Below, piece after piece: positions 55,104 to 63,413 of a DNA stretch of 64,000 nucleotides (its first letter is position 1; the number at the start of each line of letters is the position of its first letter). Source of the stretch: a marine bacterium B5-7 (GTDB lineage Bacteria > Pseudomonadota > Gammaproteobacteria > Arenicellales > CAJQKF01); NCBI GenBank assembly GCA_021604525.1, contig BQJD01000006.1, forward strand, positions 1-64,000, written 5' to 3'. Made by a program: the position numbers and the translations under genes. The notes under the pieces are model-generated. The model was not told the DNA's origin. It saw only the letters and a list, made by a program, of their open reading frames with translations, and searched no databases.

Positions 55104-55806
55104 GTCCCAGATACTCGCGAATCAGCGGATCTTCGAGATCCTCTAGCAGTACATGGGTATCGGCAATGGCGTGAATGCGTCCGCCAGTCAAAAAAGCGGT
55201 ACGGGTCGATGCGACCCGTGTATCTTCAGGATGATGGCTGACCAGCAATGCAGCCATGAACTCGCGTTCCACCAACTCGCGCAACAGGGTCAGCAGTTCG
55301 TGTCTGAGGGCCGGTCCGAGCCCGCTCAACGGTTCGTCCAGCAACAGCACCGGACGTTCCCTGACCAGTGCGCGGGCAATACTGACCCGCTGCCGCTGGC
55401 CACTCGATAATGCGCCGGGTTTGCGTTCGTTGAATCCGTGCAGGTGTACCCTTGCCAGCGCATCGTTCACCTGCTCATGTTGATATTTATCGAGCTTAAG
55501 GCCCGGATGGATACCGAGCGCCACGTTGTCGGCGACCGACAAGTGGGGAAACAGGTTGTGTTCCTGGAAGACCGTACTCACCGGCCGATCGCCGGGCGGC
55601 AGTGTTTGAATCTGGATGTTGTCCACCAGAATCGTGCCGTGATCCGGTACAAGAAAACCACCCACCAGATTTAGCAGCGTCGATTTACCGGAACCGCTCG
55701 GCCCGATAATGCTCACGATCTCGCCGCGCTCGACGCGAAGATCAAATTCAAAGGTCAGCTCGCCTTCATTGCCGAGGACGCACGACAGGCCGTTAATGTC
55801 CAGCAT
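55096..55806 (-). CDS. thiQ: Thiamine ABC transporter ATPase ThiQ
   Basis: 236 residues from ATG 55806 (MLDINGLSCVLG); an upstream in-frame start at 55827 is less likely. Walker A GPSGSGKST, Q-loop TVFQEHNLFPHLS, signature LSSGQRQRVSIARAL, Walker B VLLLDEPLSGLGP, H-loop SHHPED. Powers thiamine import with ThiP and ThiB. Start overlaps the end of thiP by 14 bases. Confidence 0.92.
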   Translation of the reverse strand: MLDINGLSCVLGNEGELTFEFDLRVERGEIVSIIGPSGSGKSTLLNLVGGFLVPDHGTILVDNIQIQTLPPGDRPVSTVFQEHNLFPHLSVADNVALGIHPGLKLDKYQHEQVNDALARVHLHGFNERKPGALSSGQRQRVSIARALVRERPVLLLDEPLSGLGPALRHELLTLLRELVEREFMAALLVSHHPEDTRVASTRTAFLTGGRIHAIADTHVLLEDLEDPLIREYLGRE

Positions 55807-57430
55807 GGCGCGGCCCTCCAAGGACACGTTCGACCAACACGAAAAGCATCAGGCAACTGCCGAGAAGCAATAGTCCAACCACCGCCGCCTCATTGACCCG
55901 GTAAGCCGACAGGTAGCGGTATAACAACAAGGGCAGGGTCGATTGCTCGTTGCTAGCGAACAGTGCGACGACACCAAGATCGCCGAACGACAACGCCGCC
56001 GCCAGCGCCGCCGCCAGTCCCAGAGGTCGGCGCAGCAGGGGAAAGTCAACCAGAACGAAGCGTTGCCAGCCGCAGATCTTGAGGCTGGTGCAAAGGCGGC
56101 CATACTCGGCGGCTCGCTGCCGCATGGGTGCTGCCAGGGAGCGAATCACGAACGGCAGACCCATCAGTGCGTTCACAGCGATGACCACGGGTACAGTCAA
56201 CCGATCGAGATCGACCAGCCGATGCAGCATGAGAAAATATCCGGTTCCGATCACCAGCGGCGGCACCACGTAGACAATCGTTGCGATACCTTCGAGGGTA
56301 TTGCCGAGCCATTCCCGTCCGCCGGCGGCAAATCGTGTTGATGATGTCAGGATCAACCAACCACAAAGCGTCGCCATTGCAGCGGCAATGAGTGCAATAA
56401 AAAGACTTGTAAACAGACTGTCCAGAACCTCGGGCCGATTTAATACGCTGATCATCGTGGTGTTGGCGCCATCGACGACGATGGCTGTGAGTACGCCGGC
56501 GACCAATGCAAGGGCCGTCCCGATAGCCGTGCCATCGGCGAGTCGCGCCCAGCCGGTGTTCGACCCCAGGGTTCGGTCGAAATGGCGTGCACCGCCACTG
56601 TCGCCCTCGACCTCGCGGTGCCGGGTCAGGCGAACTGACAACATTGCCAGCATTGCACACAGGCCAAGCTGCATCAGGGCAAGAGACACTGCTCGTGGTG
56701 GATTGAAATCGAATCGCAGCGATTGGTAAATGGCGACTTCAAGCGTCGTGCTGCGCGGTCCGCCGCCAAGGGTCAGTACCACCGCGAAGCTGGTCAGGCA
56801 TAACATGAAAATCAGCAGGGCCGTGCCTGGCAGCGCGCCGCGCAAGGCCGGCCATTCGATATGACGCCAGTATTGCCAACTGTTGAATCCGAGTTGGTGC
56901 GCCAATCGGCGCTGGGCAGACGGAATCTGTTCAAGAGAAGGTAGCAACAAGCGTGCGGCCAGCGGTAAATTGAAAAACACATGGGCGATCAATATGCCGG
57001 TCAATCCGTACAGTCGGCGGCCGAGCGGCAGCCAGCCGTCAGCGCCGAATACCGATACCACGCCCAGCACCACCACGATCGAAGGCACCACCAACGGTAC
57101 GCCGAGCAGCCCGAGGACCAGGCGTCGCGCCGGTAAATTGGGTCGTCGCGCGAGGGCCCGCGCCACCAGTATCGCCGGCAGCACCGATAGCAGCGTTGAC
57201 AGGCTGGCCTGCAACAGGCTGAATCGCAATACCCGTGCGAGGTAGGGGTCTGCAAAAATACCGGTATCGGGGAATGTCCCGCCGTAACCTGTCAAGGCAA
57301 CCAGCGGTGCCAGCGCCAGGATCACCACCACACAGGCCAGAACGACGCCGATGCCGCCCGAGGGCGACATTGACCGGGGCTCGGTTACCGGGTTGCGATT
57401 ATTATCGGCTGAGCGCTTCAAGCCATTCAT
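55793..57430 (-). CDS. thiP: Thiamine ABC transporter permease ThiP
   Basis: About 545 residues from ATG 57430 (MNGLKRSADN). Double-length permease with about 12 helices and two inner-membrane EAA-type loops (LAHQLGFNSWQYWRHIEWP and LCTSLKICGWQRFVLVDFP), typical of the ThiP/FbpB group. ATG 57370 is a second option. The start overlaps thiB by 29 bases. Confidence 0.9.
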   Translation of the reverse strand: MNGLKRSADNNRNPVTEPRSMSPSGGIGVVLACVVVILALAPLVALTGYGGTFPDTGIFADPYLARVLRFSLLQASLSTLLSVLPAILVARALARRPNLPARRLVLGLLGVPLVVPSIVVVLGVVSVFGADGWLPLGRRLYGLTGILIAHVFFNLPLAARLLLPSLEQIPSAQRRLAHQLGFNSWQYWRHIEWPALRGALPGTALLIFMLCLTSFAVVLTLGGGPRSTTLEVAIYQSLRFDFNPPRAVSLALMQLGLCAMLAMLSVRLTRHREVEGDSGGARHFDRTLGSNTGWARLADGTAIGTALALVAGVLTAIVVDGANTTMISVLNRPEVLDSLFTSLFIALIAAAMATLCGWLILTSSTRFAAGGREWLGNTLEGIATIVYVVPPLVIGTGYFLMLHRLVDLDRLTVPVVIAVNALMGLPFVIRSLAAPMRQRAAEYGRLCTSLKICGWQRFVLVDFPLLRRPLGLAAALAAALSFGDLGVVALFASNEQSTLPLLLYRYLSAYRVNEAAVVGLLLLGSCLMLFVLVERVLGGPRHAGH

Positions 57431-58394
57431 CGATCCACGCCCGACGATTTGCGGCCACCGTCTCGTCATCGAAAAATTGCACCGGCTGCGGATCAATCAA
57501 GGCATTGAATTCTTGCGGCAGTTTTGATTCTGGCAATGCCGCGGGATACATCCAGTTACTGGTGGGGATGATTTCCTGGAAGGTCTCATCCAGCATGAAT
57601 CTGAGAAACTCGCGGGCAAGTGTCGGATTGTTGCTGGATTCAAGCATACCCGCGACCTCCACCTGCAGATAATGACCTTCGTCGAATCTCGCCGCGGCGA
57701 AACGCGAATTCTGTTCTGCAATCTGGTGGTAGGCGGGTGAGGTCGTATAACTCAAAACCATCGGCGCCTCGTTTTTAAGGAACATGCCGTAGGCTTCGCT
57801 CCAGCCCTTGGTGACGGTTACGATACGTGGCGCAAGCTGGCCCCAGGCAGTAGCGGCATCGTCTCCGAATACATGCCGAAACCACAGCAGCAGACCGAGT
57901 CCTGGCGTACTGGTGCGGGGGTCCTGGATTATCACGGTTGGACCATCAGTGTCCTCGACCAGCGCTTTCAGGCTCTTTGGTGGCGAGCTGAGTTTTTCTG
58001 TGTTGTAAACGAAGGCAAAGTAGCCGAAGTCATAAGGCAGGAATTTGGAATCGGTCCAATCGATCGGCAGCGTCAGAGAATCGGTATCAATGCCATGATC
58101 GCGGAACAAGCCTGTTGCCCGCGCTTCGGCGGTCAGGTTGGTATCGAGACCCAATACGATATCCGCGTCGCTGCCCGAGCCTTCAATCTTCAGACGATTC
58201 AGTAGCGCAACACCATCGGCAAGGCCTACCAGTTCGATATCACAGCCGCAGCGCGACTCGAACGCCGCCTCGACCCTGGGACCCGGACCCCACTCGCTGG
58301 CGAAGGAGTCGTAGGTATAGATCGTGAGATCGGCAGCAGAGGCAATTGCCGGCGAAACGGCAAGGGTAAGCAGTATTGAAAGCAGGGTCTTCAT
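57402..58394 (-). CDS. thiB: Thiamine-binding periplasmic protein ThiB
   Basis: 330 residues from ATG 58394 (MKTLLSILLTLAV), with signal peptide ending ASA; the longer frame to 58457 runs into the riboswitch and is not used. Type 2 binding-protein fold, with LTIYTYDSFASEWGPGP at the N-terminus, CGCDIELVGLADGVALLNRL and PMVLSYTTSPAYH. Captures thiamine or its phosphates for ThiPQ. First gene after the TPP riboswitch. Confidence 0.93.
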   Translation of the reverse strand: MKTLLSILLTLAVSPAIASAADLTIYTYDSFASEWGPGPRVEAAFESRCGCDIELVGLADGVALLNRLKIEGSGSDADIVLGLDTNLTAEARATGLFRDHGIDTDSLTLPIDWTDSKFLPYDFGYFAFVYNTEKLSSPPKSLKALVEDTDGPTVIIQDPRTSTPGLGLLLWFRHVFGDDAATAWGQLAPRIVTVTKGWSEAYGMFLKNEAPMVLSYTTSPAYHQIAEQNSRFAAARFDEGHYLQVEVAGMLESSNNPTLAREFLRFMLDETFQEIIPTSNWMYPAALPESKLPQEFNALIDPQPVQFFDDETVAANRRAWIDEWLEALSR

Positions 58395-58400
58395 TTGCAA

Positions 58401-58455
58401 GGTTTCTCCGTGGGCCGGGATTGCGCGGGATTTGGGAGAAACCGTGTGCGGTTTC
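58401..58455 (-). promoter_or_regulatory. Possible expression platform of the TPP riboswitch
   Basis: On the minus strand, GGTTTCTCC (58443-58435) is exactly complementary to the thiB ribosome-binding segment GGAGAAACC (58409-58401). The same GGTTTC can instead pair with GAAACCG at 58455-58449 in a hairpin with loop CACA. The two pairings exclude each other, which suggests control of thiB translation. Confidence 0.6.
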
Positions 58456-58461
58456 ACTCAT

Positions 58462-58553
58462 ATCCCTACGCAGGTTCTAGCCTGTTCAGGTTCAGCGGGT
58501 TAGGTCGAATCTTCTCAGCCATCGCTGTGGACGATGGCACCCCGTTGAGTGCC
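58462..58553 (-). promoter_or_regulatory. TPP riboswitch (THI element)
   Basis: Minus-strand core: GGGGTGCC, GGCTGAGA, the ACCTAACCC region, GAACCTGAACAGG and GCGTAGGGA, the conserved thi-box segments. Closing P1 pairs CACTCA with TGAGTG. It lies just upstream of thiB, so the thi transport operon is repressed when TPP is plentiful. Confidence 0.92.
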
Positions 58554-58671
58554 GGGTGACTATAGTCAAGGGAGAGTGACCCTGCAAGGGTGTTGTCGGC
58601 AGGATTGATAAGTCTTGCAAAGATCCGCACGGTTGCGGATGATCCAGTAATTAAATCATCGGGATAGCGTC

Positions 58672-59541
58672 ATGAACGAGCGCGTTGGCTTGATTGGAAC
58701 CGGTTTGATGGGTACCCCCATGGCGCACCGCTTGATTGAGGCGGGTATTGAGTTATGCATATTCAACCGTACCCGTGAGAAAGCCGAAGCGGTGACGGGC
58801 GATTCAGCGCTGGTCGCCGAAACACCCGCCGCGCTCGCTGCCCGGGTCGATATCATTATTTTGATGTTGGCAGACACCCAGGCGGTCGACTCGACCTTGC
58901 GCGGGCCTGGCGGCGTGCTTGAAACACTCGCTCCCGGCACCCTGGTGATCGATATGGGAACCACGGCGGTGGCAGATACGCGGGTTTTTGCTGAGGATAT
59001 CAACGACGCTGGTGGCAGTTTTCTTGATGCGCCGGTATCAGGCGGCGTGGTAGGCGCTGAACAGGGTTCGCTGAGTATCATGGTCGGTGGTGATCAGGCA
59101 TCGATTGACCGCGCCATGGATCTATTCAATGCGCTCGGCTCAAAGGTTACCCGGGTCGGTGAAGTCGGAGCAGGACAGGTTGCCAAGGCGGTCAACCAGG
59201 TAATCGTCGGTCTGACAATCTCGGCCGTCGCTGAGGGTCTGGCCCTGGCGGAACGTGCCGGTGCGGATATCGATCAGGTTCGGGAAGCGCTGTCGGGCGG
59301 ATTCGCCTCTTCGCGGGTACTCGAATTGCATGGCGCGCGGATGGCGAAGCGCGACTATAAACCGGGCGGGCGTTGCAGCACCCAGCGCAAGGATCTTGAT
59401 CAGGCCCTGGAGCTTGCCGGGATGGTTGGCATCGAGCTGCCATCCACCGAACTGTGCCGTTCACGTTATGACGCCCTGATCAAGGCGCAGGGCGGCGATC
59501 TCGATCACTCAGCCCTGATCGAACTATATCGTCAGGTGTGA
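58672..59541 (+). CDS. Beta-hydroxyacid dehydrogenase family protein
   Basis: 289 residues, 3-hydroxyisobutyrate dehydrogenase-like. Rossmann motif VGLIGTGLMGTPMAHRLIEAG, substrate loop DAPVSGGVVGAEQGSLSIMVGG (about 118-139) and catalytic Lys in GQVAKAVNQVIVG (about residue 171). Members include tartronate semialdehyde, 3-hydroxyisobutyrate and glyoxylate reductases; which one is open. ATG 58672, convergent with a VOC gene. Confidence 0.9.
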   Translation: MNERVGLIGTGLMGTPMAHRLIEAGIELCIFNRTREKAEAVTGDSALVAETPAALAARVDIIILMLADTQAVDSTLRGPGGVLETLAPGTLVIDMGTTAVADTRVFAEDINDAGGSFLDAPVSGGVVGAEQGSLSIMVGGDQASIDRAMDLFNALGSKVTRVGEVGAGQVAKAVNQVIVGLTISAVAEGLALAERAGADIDQVREALSGGFASSRVLELHGARMAKRDYKPGGRCSTQRKDLDQALELAGMVGIELPSTELCRSRYDALIKAQGGDLDHSALIELYRQV

Positions 59542-59567
59542 AGGTTCATCCGGCATGATGCATCGGA

Positions 59568-59975
59568 CTAATCAGCGAGGTTAAGCTGCCACGAGACACC
59601 ATATCGGTCGTCAACCCAGCCAAGCCGCTTGCTGAAACCATTATTGTCGATTGGCATAAGGGATTTACCCCTATCAACCCGTGCGTCGTGGGCTGATTGA
59701 ATTTCTTCGGCGGATTCGCATTCCACAAACAGAGAAATTGCCGGCGTAAAGGTAAACCCGTGGTCGATGGTATTCTCCGGAGCCATGTATTCGACACCGT
59801 TGAGAATAAATTTCGCTATTTTGATGCCACCCTCTGGTTCGTTACTGCCGGCCTGCCAGCGTTCGATATTTGCTATAGCTGAGTCTTTGAAAGATGACGT
59901 GTAGAAGGTGATTGCCTCTTCGGCTTTGCCATGTTGATCTCCAACGAGCATCAGAAAAGTTGCGATCGACTTCAT
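59568..59975 (-). CDS. PhnB-like VOC-family protein
   Basis: 135 residues. Match to the PhnB / 3-demethylubiquinone-methyltransferase-like VOC group: ATFLMLVGDQHGKAEEAITFY, FLNGVEYMAPENT, LFVECESAEEI and the C-terminal RYGVSWQLN. These small alpha/beta proteins bind a ligand or metal; no enzyme activity is known. Upstream region abuts the TetR control region, so it may respond to the same regulator. Confidence 0.85.
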   Translation of the reverse strand: MKSIATFLMLVGDQHGKAEEAITFYTSSFKDSAIANIERWQAGSNEPEGGIKIAKFILNGVEYMAPENTIDHGFTFTPAISLFVECESAEEIQSAHDARVDRGKSLMPIDNNGFSKRLGWVDDRYGVSWQLNLAD

Positions 59976-60053
59976 AATTCAAAACCTCCTGAACAGTTTT
60001 GCATACCAGGCTTCGCTCACTCGTAGATATTTGCAGTTGCAACCAGCCAGATA

Positions 60054-60082
60054 TTGACAACATACCAACTAGTCGGTATGGT
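60054..60082 (+). promoter_or_regulatory. Promoter with embedded TetR operator
   Basis: -35 TTGACA at 60054-60059 and -10 TATGGT at 60077-60082, 17 bases apart. The spacer and -10 hold CATACCAACTAGTCGGTATG (60061-60080), a near-perfect palindrome. This is the expected place for an operator through which the TetR protein represses its own gene. Confidence 0.82.
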
Positions 60083-60111
60083 ACTTAAAACCAATGAGGA
60101 AACACGTAACG

Positions 60112-60744
60112 ATGCCTGACGCCATGCATAGCTCGAAAACCAGGTTGCTCGATGCCGCGCTGACTATTATTCGCGCGCGCGGTTACAGCGCGACTCGCAT
60201 CGAAGACGTTTGCGAGACCGCCGGCGTAACGAAAGGCAGCTTCTTTCACCATTTCAAGGGCAAGGAAGATCTGGCCGTGGCCGCTGCGAAATACTGGTCC
60301 GACACAACCGGGGCGTTCTTCGATTCGGCGCCTTATCACCGACACGAAGATCCTCTTGAACGCGTCCTTGGCTATGTCGAATTTCGTAAGGCCATCCTCA
60401 CCGGCAAGGTACAGGAATTTACTTGTCTGGTCGGTACCATGGTGCAGGAAACCTACGACACACACCCGGCCATTCGGGATGCGTGTGATGCCAGTATCAG
60501 CGGCCACGCGGCAAAGGTCGAAGCCGATATCGCTGCGGCCATGAAGCAGCGCAAGATGCAGCCTAGATGGACGGCTAAAAGTCTCGCTCTACACACCCAG
60601 GCAGTGTTGCAGGGCGCATTCATTCTTGCCAAAGCGAAAAAGGATGCCGCGATCGCCGCCGACAGCGTCGATCACTTGCGCTGCTATATCGAATTGCTGT
60701 TTGCAGAATATTCGGAGAAACGGAATTTACCCGACCATCGTTAA
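60112..60744 (+). CDS. TetR/AcrR-family regulator
   Basis: 210 residues from ATG 60112, with GAGGA at 60096-60100; ATG 60094 would leave almost no leader after the predicted promoter. HTH at about 8-52 (LLDAALTIIRARGYSATRIE, then AGVTKGSFFHHFKGKEDL). The C-terminal domain resembles the AefR/YxaF-type regulators. Autoregulation follows from the operator just upstream. It heads a run of SRPBCC and VOC genes. Confidence 0.9.
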   Translation: MPDAMHSSKTRLLDAALTIIRARGYSATRIEDVCETAGVTKGSFFHHFKGKEDLAVAAAKYWSDTTGAFFDSAPYHRHEDPLERVLGYVEFRKAILTGKVQEFTCLVGTMVQETYDTHPAIRDACDASISGHAAKVEADIAAAMKQRKMQPRWTAKSLALHTQAVLQGAFILAKAKKDAAIAADSVDHLRCYIELLFAEYSEKRNLPDHR

Positions 60745-60787
60745 AGGAAACATCCAGGCAATACGCGCACTCAAAGGAGAAATAATC

Positions 60788-61240
60788 ATGACCAGTACAA
60801 ACACTGTTCGACTGCACCGCGTGCTGGCAACCAAACCTGAAAAAGTGTACCGCGCTTTTCTGGAACCCGATGCCATGGCGCGATGGCTAGCGCCCAATGG
60901 GTTCACCGGCAAAGTGCATGAACACGACGTCAGGGTTGGCGGTACCTGCAAAATGTCGTTCACCAATTTCACCACGGGTACCATGCACGGCTTCGGGAAC
61001 AAGTATCACGAGCTCGTACCCAACGAGCGACTCGTCTACACGAGTGTCTTTGACGACCCGAACCTGCCCGGCGAGATTCGTGTCACCGTAACTCTCAAAG
61101 CAGTGTTTTGCGGTACGGAAATAAATATCATCCAGGAGAACCTGCCTGATGCGATCCCGGTGGCAGCCTGCTATCTCGGTTGGCAGGAATCGCTACAGAA
61201 CCTGACCAGGCTCGTGGAGCCTGAGATTCCCGATCAGTAA
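60788..61240 (+). CDS. SRPBCC (AHSA1-like) protein 1
   Basis: 150 residues from ATG 60788, AAGGAGA upstream; the frame is open to 60626 but that overlaps the TetR gene. START/AHSA1 fold with HRVLATKPEKVYRAFLEPDAM, RWLAPNGFTGKVHEHDVRVG and the C-terminal CYLGWQESLQNLTRLVEPE. Binds a hydrophobic ligand or acts as a stress protein; unproven. 43 bases after the TetR gene. Confidence 0.85.
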   Translation: MTSTNTVRLHRVLATKPEKVYRAFLEPDAMARWLAPNGFTGKVHEHDVRVGGTCKMSFTNFTTGTMHGFGNKYHELVPNERLVYTSVFDDPNLPGEIRVTVTLKAVFCGTEINIIQENLPDAIPVAACYLGWQESLQNLTRLVEPEIPDQ

Positions 61241-61261
61241 CCTTAAACTAAGGAAATCGTA

Positions 61262-61669
61262 ATGAAAATCACCATAGATACGCAAGTCAATGCCCCTGTC
61301 GCAGAGGTCTGGCGAGCTTACACAACACCGGAAGACATCAAGCAATGGAACACGGCTTCCGACGATTGGCATACAACGGAGTCGTCCGTGGACCTGCGCG
61401 TTGGCGGCGATTTTAGCTCTCGCATGGAAGCCAAGGACGGCAGCTTCGGCTTCGACTTTGCCGGCACCTATACCAACGTCGTGCTACACGAACTGATCGA
61501 GTATTCCTTCGGTGACCGGGTCGGCGCAGTTGAGTTTCTGCAAGGTGCTGAAGGCGTTACCGTGCGCGTCACCTTCGATGCGGAATCCGACAATCCCATT
61601 GAGCAACAGCGTCAAGGTTGGCAAGCGATTCTGGATAACTTTGCCAGGCACGTTGAAGCGAAGGTTTGA
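61262..61669 (+). CDS. SRPBCC (AHSA1-like) protein 2
   Basis: 135 residues. Same fold as the previous gene: TQVNAPVAEVWRAYTTPEDI, WNTASDDWHTTE, and RQGWQAILDNFARHVEA at the end. Likely a tandem relative with diverged ligand pocket. RBS AAGGAA about 7 bases upstream. Part of the TetR-led operon. Confidence 0.85.
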   Translation: MKITIDTQVNAPVAEVWRAYTTPEDIKQWNTASDDWHTTESSVDLRVGGDFSSRMEAKDGSFGFDFAGTYTNVVLHELIEYSFGDRVGAVEFLQGAEGVTVRVTFDAESDNPIEQQRQGWQAILDNFARHVEAKV

Positions 61670-61717
61670 TCCTGCAACTCAAACAGTATCTGATAAAACC
61701 AACGAAGGCGTAATACG

Positions 61718-61858
61718 ATGGTTTACATGGATGGTTTTGTTGCAGCAGTACCGACCGCTAACAAAGGTGAGTACAAACAATATACAGATGTTTTACTGCG
61801 CCACCTCCGAGTCCCGTTCAACCGTTTCCGGCTATGTCATGGATGCACGAATGGTTAA
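61718..61858 (+). pseudogene. Decayed DUF1428 gene
   Basis: MVYMDGFVAAVPTANKGEY is a clear start of a DUF1428 protein (about 115 residues when whole). Only about 24 residues fit; the frame then changes to unrelated sequence and stops after 46. The sequence to about 61886 in another frame may be scrambled remains. A deletion or frameshift has disabled it. Confidence 0.7.
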
Positions 61859-61954
61859 GCGGAAGATAATTTTGCCACGATCATAGCGACGCATCAGCAA
61901 TCAGCATAGCAAAGCACGTTGAATGGTTTGTCATCGATACATCAGGAGAACGAT

Positions 61955-62125
61955 ATGAAACACATCACGTGTAAAGCGCGGCCCGCCTACAAGCGTGCAT
62001 TCGACGCTCAGTTGGTGGTTTTCACTGGCAAGCCATGGTCCGGCCGGTCCGCTCCCGAAGATGAAGATGTCATTAACAACCGGAAACATCGTTGGAAGCG
62101 GAACTGGTACGACGAAGGTGCGTGA
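61955..62125 (+). CDS. Possible 56-aa basic protein
   Basis: ATG 61955 with AGGAGAA about 6 bases upstream, TGA at 62123-62125. The product is basic and hydrophilic (KHITCKARPAYKRAFDAQLV, then NRKHRWKRNWYDE). No known family is recognised. It lies in a partly decayed stretch, so it may itself be a remnant; the good RBS is its only support. Confidence 0.35.
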   Translation: MKHITCKARPAYKRAFDAQLVVFTGKPWSGRSAPEDEDVINNRKHRWKRNWYDEGA

Positions 62126-62192
62126 AGCAACACAAAAACTAGAGTAGCCCGAAACGGGTGCCCTGGACCGAATGCATAAAAGGAGATTTCCG

Positions 62193-62672
62193 ATGACCGA
62201 CCAACCCAAAGTTCGCACCTGCCTTTGGTATGACAACCAGGCGCTGCCAGCAGTGGAGTTCTACTGTTCACTGCTGCCTGATAGCCGGATCGATCGCGTT
62301 GGCTACTATCCGCAGGGGCAGGAGATTTACGAACCCGGCACAGTGCTCCTTGTCGAGTTTACGCTTGCCGGTACACCCTATCAGGCGCTTAACGGTGGGC
62401 CGTACTTCACGCTCGATGAGGCAGCATCGATCTCGATCAGCACACAGGATCAAGTCGAGACGGACCGGTTGTGGAATGCGCTTATCGCCGATGGTGGCGC
62501 CGAAAGCCAATGTGGTTGGCTGAAGGATAAGTTCGGTCTGTCCTGGCAAATCATCCCCAGGCGGGTGGTTGAACTGATTACGGGACCGAATGCCGCGATT
62601 GTTTGGCCCGTCCTGATGCAGATGAAGAAGATTGACATTGCATCACTTGAAGCCGCGGCAGCCAATGGTTGA
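62193..62672 (+). CDS. PhnB-like VOC-family protein
   Basis: 159 residues from ATG 62193, preceded by AAGGAGA; ATG 62172 is further upstream of that site. VOC fold with RTCLWYDNQALPAVEFYCSL, GTPYQALNGGPYFTLDEAAS and the C-terminal FGLSWQIIPRRVVEL. The same subfamily as the protein at 59568-59975, but longer. Part of the TetR-led group by position. Confidence 0.87.
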   Translation: MTDQPKVRTCLWYDNQALPAVEFYCSLLPDSRIDRVGYYPQGQEIYEPGTVLLVEFTLAGTPYQALNGGPYFTLDEAASISISTQDQVETDRLWNALIADGGAESQCGWLKDKFGLSWQIIPRRVVELITGPNAAIVWPVLMQMKKIDIASLEAAAANG

Positions 62673-62786
62673 AAGAGCCGATTCGGTTGGGCAACGATCA
62701 TGCGGCTCGTAGTCAAAATCGAGTGCTATTCTTGCGCGGCGACCGTGTGTGACAAATGATATTTAGCAAGATTTGGAGGGAGTCAA

Positions 62787-63206
62787 ATGACAGTTTCGCT
62801 CAATCACACCATTGTTGTCGCCCGGGACAATTCCGAAACGGCGAAGTTTTACACTGACGTTCTCGGCCTTGCGCCGCACAAAACGATGGGGCATTTTGCC
62901 GTTGTGCAGGTCGATGACACGTCCCTGGACATTGTCGGAACCGATGAAGCCATAACGCAGCGACATTTTGCGTTCCTGGTCAGCGAACCAGAGTTTGATG
63001 CCATCTTCGAGCGCATCAAAAAACGTGAACTCACCTATTGGGCCGATCCTTCCCGAAAAGAACCTGGGCAAATCAATCAGTGGGATGATGGTCTCGGATT
63101 GTATTTCGATGATCCAAACGGTCACCTGTTAGAAATTATCACCCGTCCCTATGGCAGCGGCGACGCTGACGCCAAATACCCGAACCCACTCTTGCCAACA
63201 CAATGA
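62787..63206 (+). CDS. Glyoxalase/bleomycin-resistance (VOC) protein
   Basis: 139 residues. Two beta-alpha-beta-beta-beta repeats: LNHTIVVARDNSETAKFYTD (first metal-side His) and the C-terminal GLYFDDPNGHLLEIITRPYG with conserved His and Glu. The metal-binding set His...Glu fits a dioxygenase or glyoxalase-like enzyme. Substrate unknown. RBS GGAGGG at about 62776. Confidence 0.87.
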   Translation: MTVSLNHTIVVARDNSETAKFYTDVLGLAPHKTMGHFAVVQVDDTSLDIVGTDEAITQRHFAFLVSEPEFDAIFERIKKRELTYWADPSRKEPGQINQWDDGLGLYFDDPNGHLLEIITRPYGSGDADAKYPNPLLPTQ

Positions 63207-63413
63207 GCAGCGTGCAGGTGCGGTCCGCTCTGGAATATGAAATCCCGAAGCTTACGTCGATTTGATATGACGTCTGGCAAGATATTCACGCCGACATTCT
63301 ACCAATCGCATTGAAGCAGAATCGCACCTTAAGTTTGCCGATGACGACGTTGTTACGTAAGCCATCGATTCGATGTTGTCAGGAGCAGATTCGAATCGCC
63401 GCCACACGGATAG

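Larger units (their letters stand above)
61670..62192. other. Low-coding stretch with gene remnants
   Basis: 523 bases between the second SRPBCC gene and a VOC gene. It holds the DUF1428 remnant and a possible 56-codon ORF (61955-62125), and otherwise shows nothing I can support. Signs of decay in an operon rich in small stress-type proteins. Confidence 0.5.
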
